From: Egaibacter danicus
GTDB lineage: Bacteria; Pseudomonadota; Gammaproteobacteria; Burkholderiales; Burkholderiaceae_C
Reading direction: 5' to 3'
DNA: 64,000 nt
Assembly: GCA_016707075.1 (NCBI GenBank)
Contig: JADJII010000001.1
Location: 62,001-126,000 of the forward strand
Both the position numbers and the translations under genes were made by a program. A model generated the notes under the pieces. The model saw nothing but the letters and a program-made list of their open reading frames with translations, was not told the origin of the DNA and ran no database searches. Shown here piece after piece: positions 48,533 through 57,396 of the stretch (positions are counted from its first letter, which is position 1; each line of letters begins with the position of its first letter).

Positions 48533-49515
48533 GCGCCGCGCCCATCCAGCCGCAGGAAATTCTTCTGGCCGAGCCACGCGGCTTCTGTGCCGGTGTGGAC
48601 CGCGCCATTGAAATCGTGGAGCGCGCGCTGCACAAGTTCGGACGGCCGATTTATGTGCGCCATGAGATCGTGCACAACACCTATGTGGTAAATGACCTGA
48701 AAGCCAAGGGCGCGATCTTCATTGAAGAACTGAACGACGTGCCGCCCGGTGCCACGCTGGTGTTCAGCGCCCACGGCGTCAGCAAGGCCATTCAGGAGGA
48801 GGCGCGTGCACGTGGTTTCCAGATTTTTGACGCCACCTGTCCGCTGGTGACCAAAGTGCATGTGGAAGTGGCCAAGCTGGCTAAAGAAGGCTATGAGTTC
48901 ATCATGATCGGCCACAAGGGTCACCCCGAGGTGGAAGGCACCATGGGCCAACTGGAGAGCGGCATTCACCTGGTGGAAGACGTTGCCGATGTGGCACGCG
49001 TCAACCCGGCGCAAACCGTCAAGCTGGCGGTGGTGACACAAACCACGTTGAGCGTGGACGACGCGGCGGACATTGCTGCTGCCGTGAAAGCGCGTTTCCC
49101 CAACGTGCGCCAGCCCAAGCAGCAGGATATTTGCTACGCCACCCAGAACCGGCAGGACGCCGTGAAGGTGATGAGCCCGCAGGTGGATATCGTCATTGTG
49201 GTGGGCAGCCCCACCAGCTCCAACAGCAACCGGCTGGCTGAACTCGCACGCAAGCTCGGGGTGGAGAGCTACATGGTGGACAGCGCGGACGAATTGCAGG
49301 CCGGCTGGTTCACAGGCCGCCAGCGTGTGGGGTTAACCGCCGGTGCGTCAGCCCCCGAAATTTTGGTGCGCCAGGTGATCGATCGCATCAAGGCGCTGGG
49401 CGCGGTGTCGGTGCGAAAGATGGACGGTATCGAAGAGACGGTGAAGTTCCCTCTACCAAAGGGGCTCAAAAGTGAGGCGAACGGGCTGAATACAGATTCT
49501 GGGCTCACTCAATGA
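48529..49515 (+). CDS. ispH: 4-hydroxy-3-methylbut-2-enyl diphosphate reductase
   Basis: IspH (LytB) performs the last step of the MEP isoprenoid pathway, reducing HMBPP to IPP and DMAPP with a [4Fe-4S] cluster. The three ligand cysteines are in RGFCAGVDRAIEI (~20), DATCPLVTKVH (~104) and QDICYATQNRQ (~202). Substrate residues include HGVSKA, IGHKGHPEVEGTMGQ and VGSPTSSNSNRLAELA. At 328 residues it is slightly longer than E. coli's 316, with a C-terminal tail after FPLPK. It overlaps both neighbours by four bases. Confidence 0.96.
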   Translation: MSAAPIQPQEILLAEPRGFCAGVDRAIEIVERALHKFGRPIYVRHEIVHNTYVVNDLKAKGAIFIEELNDVPPGATLVFSAHGVSKAIQEEARARGFQIFDATCPLVTKVHVEVAKLAKEGYEFIMIGHKGHPEVEGTMGQLESGIHLVEDVADVARVNPAQTVKLAVVTQTTLSVDDAADIAAAVKARFPNVRQPKQQDICYATQNRQDAVKVMSPQVDIVIVVGSPTSSNSNRLAELARKLGVESYMVDSADELQAGWFTGRQRVGLTAGASAPEILVRQVIDRIKALGAVSVRKMDGIEETVKFPLPKGLKSEANGLNTDSGLTQ

Positions 49516-50453
49516 ATCGCTCTGCTATTGATAGCGCCTCACGCATATTGGACGAGGGCTACAGCCACTTTTTACGCCAAACTCCGCTGTGGAAACTGCC
49601 TGGTGCCACCTTTGGCATGCGGGGTGGCGAGGTCTGGCTGAAGCTGGAGCACTTGCAGGTGGCGGGCAGCTTCAAGGCACGGGGCATGCTGAACCGACTG
49701 CTGTCCAACACCATTCCGGCCAGCGGCGTGATCGTCGCTTCCGGCGGTAACGCGGGTATTGCCACCGCGGCGGCGGCCAAAGCGCTGGGCGTGCCGTGTG
49801 AGGTGTTCGTGCCCACGGTGTCCAGTGCGGCTAAACAGGCCCGTCTGGCTGAGCTGGGTGCCAAAGTGGTGGTCACCGGCGCCGCGTATTCAGACGCGCT
49901 GGCGGCCTGCCTGCAGCGTCAGGCGCAGACAGTCGCCCTCCTGACCCATGCCTATGACCAGCCCGAGGTGGTGACGGGTGCGGGCACGTTGGCACGCGAG
50001 ATCGAACAACAGGGCGGTCTGCCGGATTCCGTGCTGGTGAGTGTGGGCGGTGGTGGCTTGATTGCTGGTGTCGCCAGCTGGTTTGAGCAGCGCGCCCGCG
50101 TGGTTGCGCTGGAGCCCGAGCTGGCGCCCACGCTGTTTGCTGCGCGCCAAGCGGGTGAGCCTGTCGATGTGGCTGTGAGCGGCGTGGCAGCTGACGCGCT
50201 GGGTGCCAAGCGCATTGGCGCCATTTCCTGGGACATCACGCAGCGCCACGTCAAAGAGGCCCTGCTGTTACCTGACGATGCCATCCGCGCCGCACAGCGC
50301 TGGTTGTGGAAGGAAATGAAGCTGGCCGTGGAACCCGCCGCCGCGCTGGGGCTGGCCGCGTTGCAGACCGGGATTTATCGCCCCGAGCCCGATGAAAAGG
50401 TCTGCCTGATCATCTGCGGCGGCAACGTGGACCCGGCCACGCTGGCGGTTTAA
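49512..50453 (+). CDS. PLP-dependent threonine/serine dehydratase
   Basis: This 313-residue fold-type II PLP enzyme probably deaminates threonine or serine. The Schiff-base Lys lies in QVAGSFKARGMLNRLL (~57), the phosphate-binding SGGNAGIATAAAAKALG follows, and the glycine loop is SVGGGGLIAGVASWF. It lacks the C-terminal regulatory ACT domain of biosynthetic IlvA. The first ~18 codons (NRSAIDSASRILDEGYSHF) are encoded by a dispersed-repeat copy, with the ATG coupled to the ispH stop. Catabolic or detoxifying dehydratase is more likely than IlvA. Confidence 0.85.
   Translation: MNRSAIDSASRILDEGYSHFLRQTPLWKLPGATFGMRGGEVWLKLEHLQVAGSFKARGMLNRLLSNTIPASGVIVASGGNAGIATAAAAKALGVPCEVFVPTVSSAAKQARLAELGAKVVVTGAAYSDALAACLQRQAQTVALLTHAYDQPEVVTGAGTLAREIEQQGGLPDSVLVSVGGGGLIAGVASWFEQRARVVALEPELAPTLFAARQAGEPVDVAVSGVAADALGAKRIGAISWDITQRHVKEALLLPDDAIRAAQRWLWKEMKLAVEPAAALGLAALQTGIYRPEPDEKVCLIICGGNVDPATLAV
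49515..49569 (+). repeat. Dispersed repeat copy at the start of the dehydratase gene
   Basis: AATCGCTCTGCTATTGATAGC is followed by GCCTCACGCATATTGGACGA and GGGCTACAGCCACTTTT. It begins right after the ATG of the dehydratase and encodes its N-terminal residues in frame. Confidence 0.75.
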
Positions 50454-50472
50454 CTAAAACTAAAATGCTTGC

Positions 50473-51795
50473 ATGCTAGACATCACCTACCTCCGAAAAG
50501 ACCTTGCCGGGGCCATTGCGCGCCTGGAAACCCGCAAAAAGCCGCAGGCTTTCCTCAACGTGGAGGCCTTCACCACGCTGGAAGCCGAGCGCAAGACCAT
50601 CCAGACCCGCACCGAAGAGCTGCAGGCCAAACGCAATGCGTTGAGCAAGCAGATTGGCCAGCTCAAGGCCAAAGGCCCCGCCGGGCAACCCGAAGTGGAC
50701 GCGGTGATGGCGCAGACCGCATCGATCAAGTCCGAGCTGGACACCTCCGCCACGCGTCTGGAGCAGATCCAGACCGATTTGCAGGCACTGCTGCTGGCCG
50801 TGCCCAACCTGCCGCACGAGAGCGTGCCGCTGGGTTCCGACGAGCACGGCAATGTGGTTGTTCGCTCATGGGGCACGCCACCAGCGATGAATTTCGCTGT
50901 GAAAGATCACGTGGATGTGGGTGCGCCACTCGGTCTGGACTTTGACATGGGTGTCAAGCTGACGGGTGCGCGATTCACCGTGATGAAAGGCCCCATTGCC
51001 CGCCTGCACCGTGCGCTGGCGCAGTTCATGCTGGATGTGCAAACGCAGGAGCATGGCTACACCGAGTGCTATACGCCCTACATCGTGAACGCCGATACGC
51101 TGCGCGGAACCGGGCAGTTGCCCAAGTTCGAGGGTGACCTGTTTGCAGCCAAAAAGGGCGGGCAGGAGAGCGAAGAAGTGCCGGACAACGCAGCGCTGTA
51201 CCTGATTCCAACCAGTGAAGTGTCACTCACCAACTTCGTACGCGACGTGGTGGTGGCAGAAAACGAGTTGCCCATCAAACTCACTGCCCACACACCGTGC
51301 TTCCGGTCCGAGGCGGGCTCCTATGGCCGCGACACGCGCGGTTTGATCCGCCAGCACCAGTTCGACAAGGTGGAGATGGTCCAGATCACCCACCCCGACA
51401 AGAGCTACGAAGCACTGGAAGCCATGACCGGCCATGCCGAAGCCATTTTGCAAAAGCTCGGCCTGCCCTACCGCGTGATGTCACTGTGCACCGGCGACAT
51501 GGGTTTTGGCGCCGCCAAGACCTATGACCTGGAGGTGTGGCTGCCTGCGCAGAACACCTACCGCGAGATCAGCTCGGTCTCCAACTGCGAGGCGTTTCAG
51601 GCGCGTCGCCTGCAGGCGCGTTTCAAAAATGCACAGGGCAAAAACGAACTGGTCCATACGCTGAACGGCTCAGGTCTGGCAGTCGGCCGAACGCTGGTAG
51701 CGGTGCTGGAGAACTACCAGAACGCCGATGGCTCGGTGACGGTGCCTGACGTATTGCGTCCGTATCTGGGTGGGCTGGCGCAGTTGACAGCCTAG
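50473..51795 (+). CDS. serS: Seryl-tRNA synthetase
   Basis: SerS charges tRNA-Ser and selenocysteine tRNA. The 440-residue class II synthetase has the N-terminal antiparallel coiled coil (~30-105, TLEAERKTIQTRTEELQAKR), motif 2 CFRSEAGSYGRDTRGLIRQH and motif 3 GSGLAVGRTLVAVLENYQNA, ending VPDVLRPYLGG. The length is normal (E. coli 430). It lies 19 bases after the dehydratase gene. A serine tRNA gene occurs 1.9 kb downstream on the other strand. Confidence 0.97.
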   Translation: MLDITYLRKDLAGAIARLETRKKPQAFLNVEAFTTLEAERKTIQTRTEELQAKRNALSKQIGQLKAKGPAGQPEVDAVMAQTASIKSELDTSATRLEQIQTDLQALLLAVPNLPHESVPLGSDEHGNVVVRSWGTPPAMNFAVKDHVDVGAPLGLDFDMGVKLTGARFTVMKGPIARLHRALAQFMLDVQTQEHGYTECYTPYIVNADTLRGTGQLPKFEGDLFAAKKGGQESEEVPDNAALYLIPTSEVSLTNFVRDVVVAENELPIKLTAHTPCFRSEAGSYGRDTRGLIRQHQFDKVEMVQITHPDKSYEALEAMTGHAEAILQKLGLPYRVMSLCTGDMGFGAAKTYDLEVWLPAQNTYREISSVSNCEAFQARRLQARFKNAQGKNELVHTLNGSGLAVGRTLVAVLENYQNADGSVTVPDVLRPYLGGLAQLTA

Positions 51796-52301
51796 CGGCC
51801 AGCGAGACGCCATTCACTGGCATCGTCGTTCAGGTCGCTCAGCACCAGGAGGGCAGCTACGGCACCTACTTTGAAACCATCGCGGCTCCTGCCCATGCCG
51901 TCTCCTCCGCCCATCAACAGATTCTGGATGTAGGCGCTGCATTCCCGTTTACCCCACATCAACGCAATGGCGTCGTGAATGCGTCTGTGATCGCGCTCCA
52001 GCAGTTCCATGGCTTCCCGCTTCTTCCGTTCAGGTGAGCTCTCGGTCGGCTCAACGGTCTGTGGTTGCATCTTGACGGCGACCGCCGGTTGAAAAAGCGG
52101 TGCCAGTTGGGATGGCATGGTGTCTGCGTAGGACTCCATCGACCGGCTTTCCTGAAAGGAAACCGCTTCGTTCCACATGCCCCAGCCCGTTTCAGGGTCG
52201 CGCTCAATCACTTCCGGTTGTGGAAGTTCTGCACGTTCCAATGCGGCAGGGTCGGTGGAGGCGCCGCTTTGCGGGAGCGGGTCTTGGTGAGTCGGTTTCA
52301 T
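51792..52301 (-). CDS. Hypothetical protein, function unknown
   Basis: This 169-residue soluble protein has an N-terminal two thirds (1-105) that is polar, Pro/Glu-rich and probably disordered (SFQESRSMESYADTMPSQLA). The C-terminal third looks folded: MELLERDHRRIHDAIALMWG, KRECSAYIQNLLMGGGDG and FKVGAVAALLVLSDLNDDAS. I do not recognise a named family. It overlaps the serS stop by four bases in convergent orientation. Codon composition looks like the host. The ATG at 52301 is the only plausible start. Confidence 0.6.
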   Translation of the reverse strand: MKPTHQDPLPQSGASTDPAALERAELPQPEVIERDPETGWGMWNEAVSFQESRSMESYADTMPSQLAPLFQPAVAVKMQPQTVEPTESSPERKKREAMELLERDHRRIHDAIALMWGKRECSAYIQNLLMGGGDGMGRSRDGFKVGAVAALLVLSDLNDDASEWRLAGR

Positions 52302-52436
52302 GGTGTGGGTGCAGAAGTCCTTTAACTGTAACCGGCCGTCTTGATCATTCTGGAATCAGGGTCCAAGCAGGTTCGGATAAGTGTGAGAAATTTGCGAAAC
52401 GGTGAAAAATTTCGTGGACATGCGGGCTGGCACCGT

Positions 52437-53648
52437 TCATCCCATGTGATCTCGCCGGGCCAGCGCAGGAAACAGCCTTAACCACGTGGCCGCCACCAGC
52501 ATCGTGCCTACCCCGCCAATCACTACCGAGCTGACCGGGCCGAACAAGGCAGCCGTTGCGCCGGATTCGAATTCTCCGAGCTGGTTGGATGCCCCGATGA
52601 AGATGGAGCTGACCGCCGCGACGCGGCCGCGCATCTCGTCGGGGGTTTCCAGTTGCACCAATGTCTGCCGGGTCACCACGCTGATGTTGTCGGCAGCGCC
52701 GGTGATGGCCAGCGCGACCAGCGACAGCCCAAAATGCGTAGACAGGCCAAATACCACAGTAGCCAGACCGAACACCGCCACCGCGGCCAGCAGGCGATAA
52801 CCAACCTGACGCCGCGTGGGCCAGCGAATGAGGATCAATGATGTGACCAGCGCGCCCACGGCGGGTGCCGCGCGCAAAAGCCCCAGTCCTGCAGGCCCGG
52901 TATGCAAAATGTCACGCGCATAAATGGGCAGCAACGCTGTGGCGCCGCCCAGCAGCACGGCGAACAAATCGAGCGACGTGGCTCCCAGGATGACCTTGCG
53001 GTTCCAGACAAAAGACACGCCAGCCAGCACTGTGCTCCAGTTGGCCGCCAGTGTGGAAGGACGATGTGCGTAACGCACGGTCAACGTCAGGCCACACGCC
53101 AGCAACAGCAGGATGGCGCAGCACACATATACCGTGGTGGCGCCATGCGTGTAAAGCAGGCCGCCCATAGCGGGCCCGCAAATAATGGTTGCCTGTATCC
53201 CGCTGGAGCTGAGCGCGATGGCTCGTTGAAGCAAATCTTGAGGAACCAGCAGCGGCGTGAGCGATTGTTGCGCCGGCATCTGGAAGGAGCGGGTAATGCC
53301 CAGCATCACCGAAATGCCCAGGATCAACTCACGTGTGGCAAAACCACCCTGGGTGGCGGCCACCAGCAGCACAGCCACCATCGCCTGGATCAACATGCAG
53401 GCCGCAAAAATGCGTCCGCGGTGCAACCGGTCGGCTGCATGCCCTGCGGGCAGCGTCATCAGCAGAGCGGGTACGAACTGGAAGAGGCCGACCAGGCCCA
53501 GATCCCAGGCGCTGGAGGTGATGTCATACATGTGCCAGGCAACAGCGACCATGAGCATCTGGTTGGCCGAAACCCCGGCCAGGCGAGCGAACCAGAACCG
53601 GATAAACGGGCGTTGGACGAACAGTTGGGAGAGACTGGTATCCGGCAT
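52437..53648 (-). CDS. MFS transporter, EntS/enterobactin-exporter-like
   Basis: This 403-residue major facilitator protein has about 12 membrane segments and a duplicated six-helix layout. The N-terminal FIRFWFARLAGVSANQMLMV and the cytoplasmic loop GHAADRLHRGRIFAACMLIQ (motif A-like) fit the MFS_3/EntS group of exporters. A likely role is small-molecule efflux; the substrate is unknown. No siderophore gene is nearby. The 135-base gap upstream of its stop side (52302-52436) shows nothing recognisable. Confidence 0.87.
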   Translation of the reverse strand: MPDTSLSQLFVQRPFIRFWFARLAGVSANQMLMVAVAWHMYDITSSAWDLGLVGLFQFVPALLMTLPAGHAADRLHRGRIFAACMLIQAMVAVLLVAATQGGFATRELILGISVMLGITRSFQMPAQQSLTPLLVPQDLLQRAIALSSSGIQATIICGPAMGGLLYTHGATTVYVCCAILLLLACGLTLTVRYAHRPSTLAANWSTVLAGVSFVWNRKVILGATSLDLFAVLLGGATALLPIYARDILHTGPAGLGLLRAAPAVGALVTSLILIRWPTRRQVGYRLLAAVAVFGLATVVFGLSTHFGLSLVALAITGAADNISVVTRQTLVQLETPDEMRGRVAAVSSIFIGASNQLGEFESGATAALFGPVSSVVIGGVGTMLVAATWLRLFPALARRDHMG

Positions 53649-53698
53649 GGGCTGAGCTTAGCAGCGCCGGGCAAAACACGCAGGGGACACGTCATGAT

Positions 53699-53786
<88 letters not shown>

Positions 53787-53836
53787 GGGACTCAATCGAG
53801 TGCGATTCTACCAGCCACCCGACTGCGAAGCGTTAC

Positions 53837-55138
53837 CTAGCCGGCCGCTGCGTCAATCAGCTGCTGCAGTGCAGTGCCAACTTCTTCCAAGGTGACATCT
53901 TTGGCTACATCAATCTGGGTAGCAAGCCCCGACAACGCAGCAATGCCTTGTTGTTGAAGCAGGCCAATGGCCTTGCCGGCGTCCTTGGGCGAATCAAAAC
54001 CGTGGCTTTGCAGCAGCAGGCGACCCTGTGCATCCACCAGCTTGAAGTGGAACTGGCCAGTGGTCTCGCGGTATTGCTTGAATGCGGGCAGGTTCGCTTT
54101 GGCGCTTTTGGCTGCTTTGGTTGTGGCTTGCACGCGCAGGTCGCGCAGGCCAACGGCGTGGCGCAAGCGCCCCATGAATGGCGTCGCCAGCTTGCGTGCC
54201 TTGGCCGCGCCAGCGAGCAGAATGTCTTCAATGCGCGCCGGGTGGCTGATCAGGTCGAGGTAGGCTTCGCGCATGGGTGCAATTTCGCGGTCGATACGTT
54301 CGAACAACACGTTTTTGGCGTCAGCCCAGGCAATGCCGTCGGCATACGATTTGCGCAAGGCGGCTGTTTCCTCGTCCGAGGCAAACGCCTGGTAAATCTG
54401 GAACAGCGCCGAGCCTTCTGTGTCTTTGGCTTCACCCGGAGCACGTGAATCGGTGACGATGCCGGCGATCAGTTTTTTGAGCTGTTCGCGCGGCGCAAAC
54501 AGCGGAATGGTGTTGTCGTAGCTCTTGCTCATCTTGCGGCCGTCAAGGCCAGGCAGGGTGGCTACCGATTCTTCAATCTCGGCTTCGGGCGGAACAAAGT
54601 GCTCACCATAACGGTGGTTGAAGCTGTAGGCCATGTCACGCGCCATCTCGATGTGCTGAATCTGGTCGCGCCCAACGGGTACCTTGTGCGCGTTGAACAT
54701 CAGGATGTCGGCGCCCATGAGTACCGGGTACATGAACAGACCAGCGGTGATGTCGGCATCGGTATCTGCCGAAGCAGCCACGTTTTTATCGACAGCCGCC
54801 TTGTACGCATGGGCTCGGTTGAGCACACCCTTGCCGGTGACACACGTCAAAAACCAGGTCAGCTCGGGAATCTCGGGGATGTCGGACTGCCGGTAGAACG
54901 TGACGCGTTGGGGGTCCAGCCCCGCAGCCAGCCAGCTGGCAGCAATCTCCAGCGTGGAACGCTGGATGCGACCGGGTTCTTCCACCTTGATCAACGCGTG
55001 GTAGTCCGCCAGAAAATAGAAGCTCTCAACATCGGTGCGCAGGCTTGCGCGCACTGAAGGGCGGATGGAGCCCACATAGTTGCCCAGATGGGGTGTACCG
55101 GACGTGGTGATGCCGGTCAGAAAACGCGTTGAACTCAT
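53837..55138 (-). CDS. trpS: Tryptophanyl-tRNA synthetase (long form)
   Basis: TrpS charges tRNA-Trp. The 433-residue class I synthetase has TSGTPHLGNYVGSIRP (HIGH-like HLGN), MGADILMFNAHKVPVGRDQI and GRKMSKSYDNTIPLF (KMSKS). The usual bacterial enzyme has about 335 residues. The extra C-terminal ~90 residues (after about 340) include KFQ-type FHFKLVDAQGRLLLQSHGFD, an added small domain seen in beta- and gammaproteobacterial long TrpS proteins. It lies 12 bases after the site-2 protease gene stop side, on the same strand. Confidence 0.95.
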   Translation of the reverse strand: MSSTRFLTGITTSGTPHLGNYVGSIRPSVRASLRTDVESFYFLADYHALIKVEEPGRIQRSTLEIAASWLAAGLDPQRVTFYRQSDIPEIPELTWFLTCVTGKGVLNRAHAYKAAVDKNVAASADTDADITAGLFMYPVLMGADILMFNAHKVPVGRDQIQHIEMARDMAYSFNHRYGEHFVPPEAEIEESVATLPGLDGRKMSKSYDNTIPLFAPREQLKKLIAGIVTDSRAPGEAKDTEGSALFQIYQAFASDEETAALRKSYADGIAWADAKNVLFERIDREIAPMREAYLDLISHPARIEDILLAGAAKARKLATPFMGRLRHAVGLRDLRVQATTKAAKSAKANLPAFKQYRETTGQFHFKLVDAQGRLLLQSHGFDSPKDAGKAIGLLQQQGIAALSGLATQIDVAKDVTLEEVGTALQQLIDAAAG

Positions 55139-55150
55139 GACAAAAACTCT

Positions 55151-55819
55151 TTACCCAAAAATCATGGAAACAGGCGTCAACAAAATATCCAGAATGCCGA
55201 ATGTCAGTGTCATCAGGGGCTGCATCCACAGCGTACTGACAATACCGGCAAGCACCAGCGCCATGACGATGAAAAACCCCCAGGGCTCGACGCGTGAAAC
55301 CAGCTCAGCCTGCCTGTGGGGCAACAGACCCACCAGGATGCGGCCACCGTCCAGCGGCGGCAGCGGAAACAGGTTGAACGCGAACATCACCACGTTGACC
55401 AGCATGCCGCCTTGTGCCATTTTCAGAAAGAAAGGTTCCGTTACGCCAGTGCCCCGCAATACAAAAAACAGTACCCCCCAGATGAATGCCTGAACGAAAT
55501 TGGCGCCGGGCCCCGCCAGTGCTACCCAGATCATGTCGCGCTTGGGGTTGCGCAAGTTTCCGAAACGCACGGGCACGGGCTTGGCATATCCAAACAGAAA
55601 GGCGCCCGAGGTAGCGAAATAAAGCATCAACGGCATCAGGATGGTGCCAATGGGGTCAATGTGCTTGATCGGATTGAGTGTGACGCGACCCATCGCATAG
55701 GCCGTGTTGTCCCCAAAATGCCGGGCTGCATAGCCGTGGGCAGCCTCGTGCACGGTGATGGCAAATAAAACCGGCAGGGCGTAGAGAGCGACGGTTTGAA
55801 TCAGTTGTGCGATGTCCAT
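55151..55819 (-). CDS. Site-2 protease family (M50) membrane metallopeptidase
   Basis: This 222-residue protein has about five to six membrane segments. The zinc site is HEAAHGYAARHFGD (HExxH, about residues 24-28), and the third ligand lies in NLFPLPPLDGGRILVGLLP (NxxPxxPLDGG). There is no PDZ domain, so it belongs to the short rhomboid-like M50B group that is widespread next to trpS in Burkholderiales. The substrate is unknown; intramembrane cleavage of regulators is the family role. Confidence 0.9.
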   Translation of the reverse strand: MDIAQLIQTVALYALPVLFAITVHEAAHGYAARHFGDNTAYAMGRVTLNPIKHIDPIGTILMPLMLYFATSGAFLFGYAKPVPVRFGNLRNPKRDMIWVALAGPGANFVQAFIWGVLFFVLRGTGVTEPFFLKMAQGGMLVNVVMFAFNLFPLPPLDGGRILVGLLPHRQAELVSRVEPWGFFIVMALVLAGIVSTLWMQPLMTLTFGILDILLTPVSMIFG

Positions 55820-55845
55820 CCGGCGATTGTCGCAGAGGGGCTGGG

Positions 55846-56469
55846 TTAAAGGCCCAGGGCTGCGATATCCCCACGTCCCTGGCGAATGATCACGGGATCA
55901 CCCCCGGTCAGGTCCACGACGGTTGTGGGCTCCAGTGCACAGGCGCCTGCGTCAATCACCGCGCCCACCTGGTGTTCATAGCGGTCGCGAATCTCGTGGG
56001 CGTCATTGAGCGGGTCGGTCTCGCCGATGGCAATCAGCGTGGTGGCCAGCAAAGGGCCATTGTGCAGCGCCAGCAGCTCCTGCAGCGCCTTGTGTTCCGG
56101 CACCCGCAAACCAATGGTCTTGCGTGACGGGTGGCTCACCCGACGGGGCACTTCCTTGCTGGCCTCCAGAATGAAGGTGTAGGGGCCGGGCGTGACAGAC
56201 TTGATCAGGCGAAACTGCCGGTTGTCCACCCGTGCATAGTTGGCCAGCTCTGACAGGTCCCGGCACAACAGCGTCAGGTGGTGTTTGTCGTCCATGCCGC
56301 GAATGCGACGCAGGTTGTCCGCGGCGGCCTTGTCGTCCAGATGGCATACCAGTGCGTAGCTGGAATCTGTCGGTACAGCCAGAATGCCGCCTTTTTCCAG
56401 CAGCGTGACAGCCTGTTTGAGCAGCCGTGATTGGGGATTTTCAGGGTGAACTTCGAAGTACTGAGCCAT
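55846..56469 (-). CDS. Sua5/YciO/YrdC-family protein (YciO type)
   Basis: This 207-residue protein has the YrdC fold: EKGGILAVPTDSSYALVCHL, IRGMDDKHHLTLLCRDLSEL, TPGPYTFILEASKEVPRRVS, and GLRVPEHKALQELLALHNGP. Length and N-terminus match YciO rather than TsaC. YciO proteins have weak or no threonylcarbamoyl-AMP synthase role in vivo, so a tRNA t6A role should not be assumed. It is followed by the M50 gene after 26 bases. Confidence 0.87.
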   Translation of the reverse strand: MAQYFEVHPENPQSRLLKQAVTLLEKGGILAVPTDSSYALVCHLDDKAAADNLRRIRGMDDKHHLTLLCRDLSELANYARVDNRQFRLIKSVTPGPYTFILEASKEVPRRVSHPSRKTIGLRVPEHKALQELLALHNGPLLATTLIAIGETDPLNDAHEIRDRYEHQVGAVIDAGACALEPTTVVDLTGGDPVIIRQGRGDIAALGL

Positions 56470-56487
56470 ATCAATTTCGGGTTGCCA

Positions 56488-57396
56488 TCAGGTTTCCACA
56501 CGCTCCATGACGACGCGGGCCTCGCGGGCGGTCAGCCAGGCCCCCACAGCGCCACATACCGCAATCATCGCAATACCAACCAGCGACCATTTGTCAGGAA
56601 TGTGTGAGAACACCAGCCAGCCGCCCAGCATGGCAAATCCGATCTGACCATAAAGATAGGGTGTAAGGATCGCCGCCGAGGCCCGCTGGTAGGCCAAAAT
56701 CAACATGAAGTGGCCCACCGTGCCCATCAGTCCCATGACCAATAAACCACCCCAGAGTACGGGTGAATCAAGACTTGTCCAGACAAACGGCAGCACCAGA
56801 GAAGCCAGCAGCGTGCCAATCCAGCCCGTGTAGAGGTGCATGGTCATCGGGTCTTCCGTCTTGGCCATTTTGCTGGTCAGCAATTGAAACCAGGCACTGG
56901 TGGCGACCAGCGTCAGCGGGAGCAGCAGCGCCCAGTTGAAGTCATCGCTGTCCGGACGAATGATGATGATGGTGCCGACAAACCCGCCTATCACCAGCAT
57001 CCAGCGCAGCAGCGAAACCCGCTCGCCCATTGAATAGGCAGCCAGCAAGGTGATGAGCAGCGGCGTCATCATGACGATGGCGGTGAATTCGGCGACCGGC
57101 GTGTACTTCAGGCTGAAAAAGGCGAGCATGGTGGAACTCATCAGCAGCAGGCCACGCAGTAGCTGATAACGGGGGTGCGCGGTGCGAAATACGCTCAAGC
57201 CCCGTAAAGGCAGCACGACCAGCGTGGTGGACATGGCCTGAAAGGCATAGCGGAACCACAACGCCATCAGCAGGGGAACACCTGTACTGACAAACTTGGT
57301 GGTGGTATCCAGGGTGGCAAAACATGCCACTGCAGCGGTCACCATGGCTATGCCGGCCAGCGCATTTTTTGGCCGGGCGGTGTGGCGTCTGTTCAC
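56488..57396 (-). CDS. EamA/DMT-family membrane transporter
   Basis: This protein of about 302 residues has ten predicted membrane segments in two EamA repeats: AGIAMVTAAVACFATLDTTT through IVMMTPLLITLLAAYSMGER, then LPLTLVATSAWFQLLTSKMA through VGIAMIAVCGAVGAWLTARE. DMT members export metabolites or amino acids; the substrate is unknown. I chose the GTG at 57396, which forms a GTGA overlap with the upstream PHP gene; the longer frame from 57423 (also GTG) would add nine residues. Confidence 0.87.
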   Translation of the reverse strand: MNRRHTARPKNALAGIAMVTAAVACFATLDTTTKFVSTGVPLLMALWFRYAFQAMSTTLVVLPLRGLSVFRTAHPRYQLLRGLLLMSSTMLAFFSLKYTPVAEFTAIVMMTPLLITLLAAYSMGERVSLLRWMLVIGGFVGTIIIIRPDSDDFNWALLLPLTLVATSAWFQLLTSKMAKTEDPMTMHLYTGWIGTLLASLVLPFVWTSLDSPVLWGGLLVMGLMGTVGHFMLILAYQRASAAILTPYLYGQIGFAMLGGWLVFSHIPDKWSLVGIAMIAVCGAVGAWLTAREARVVMERVET

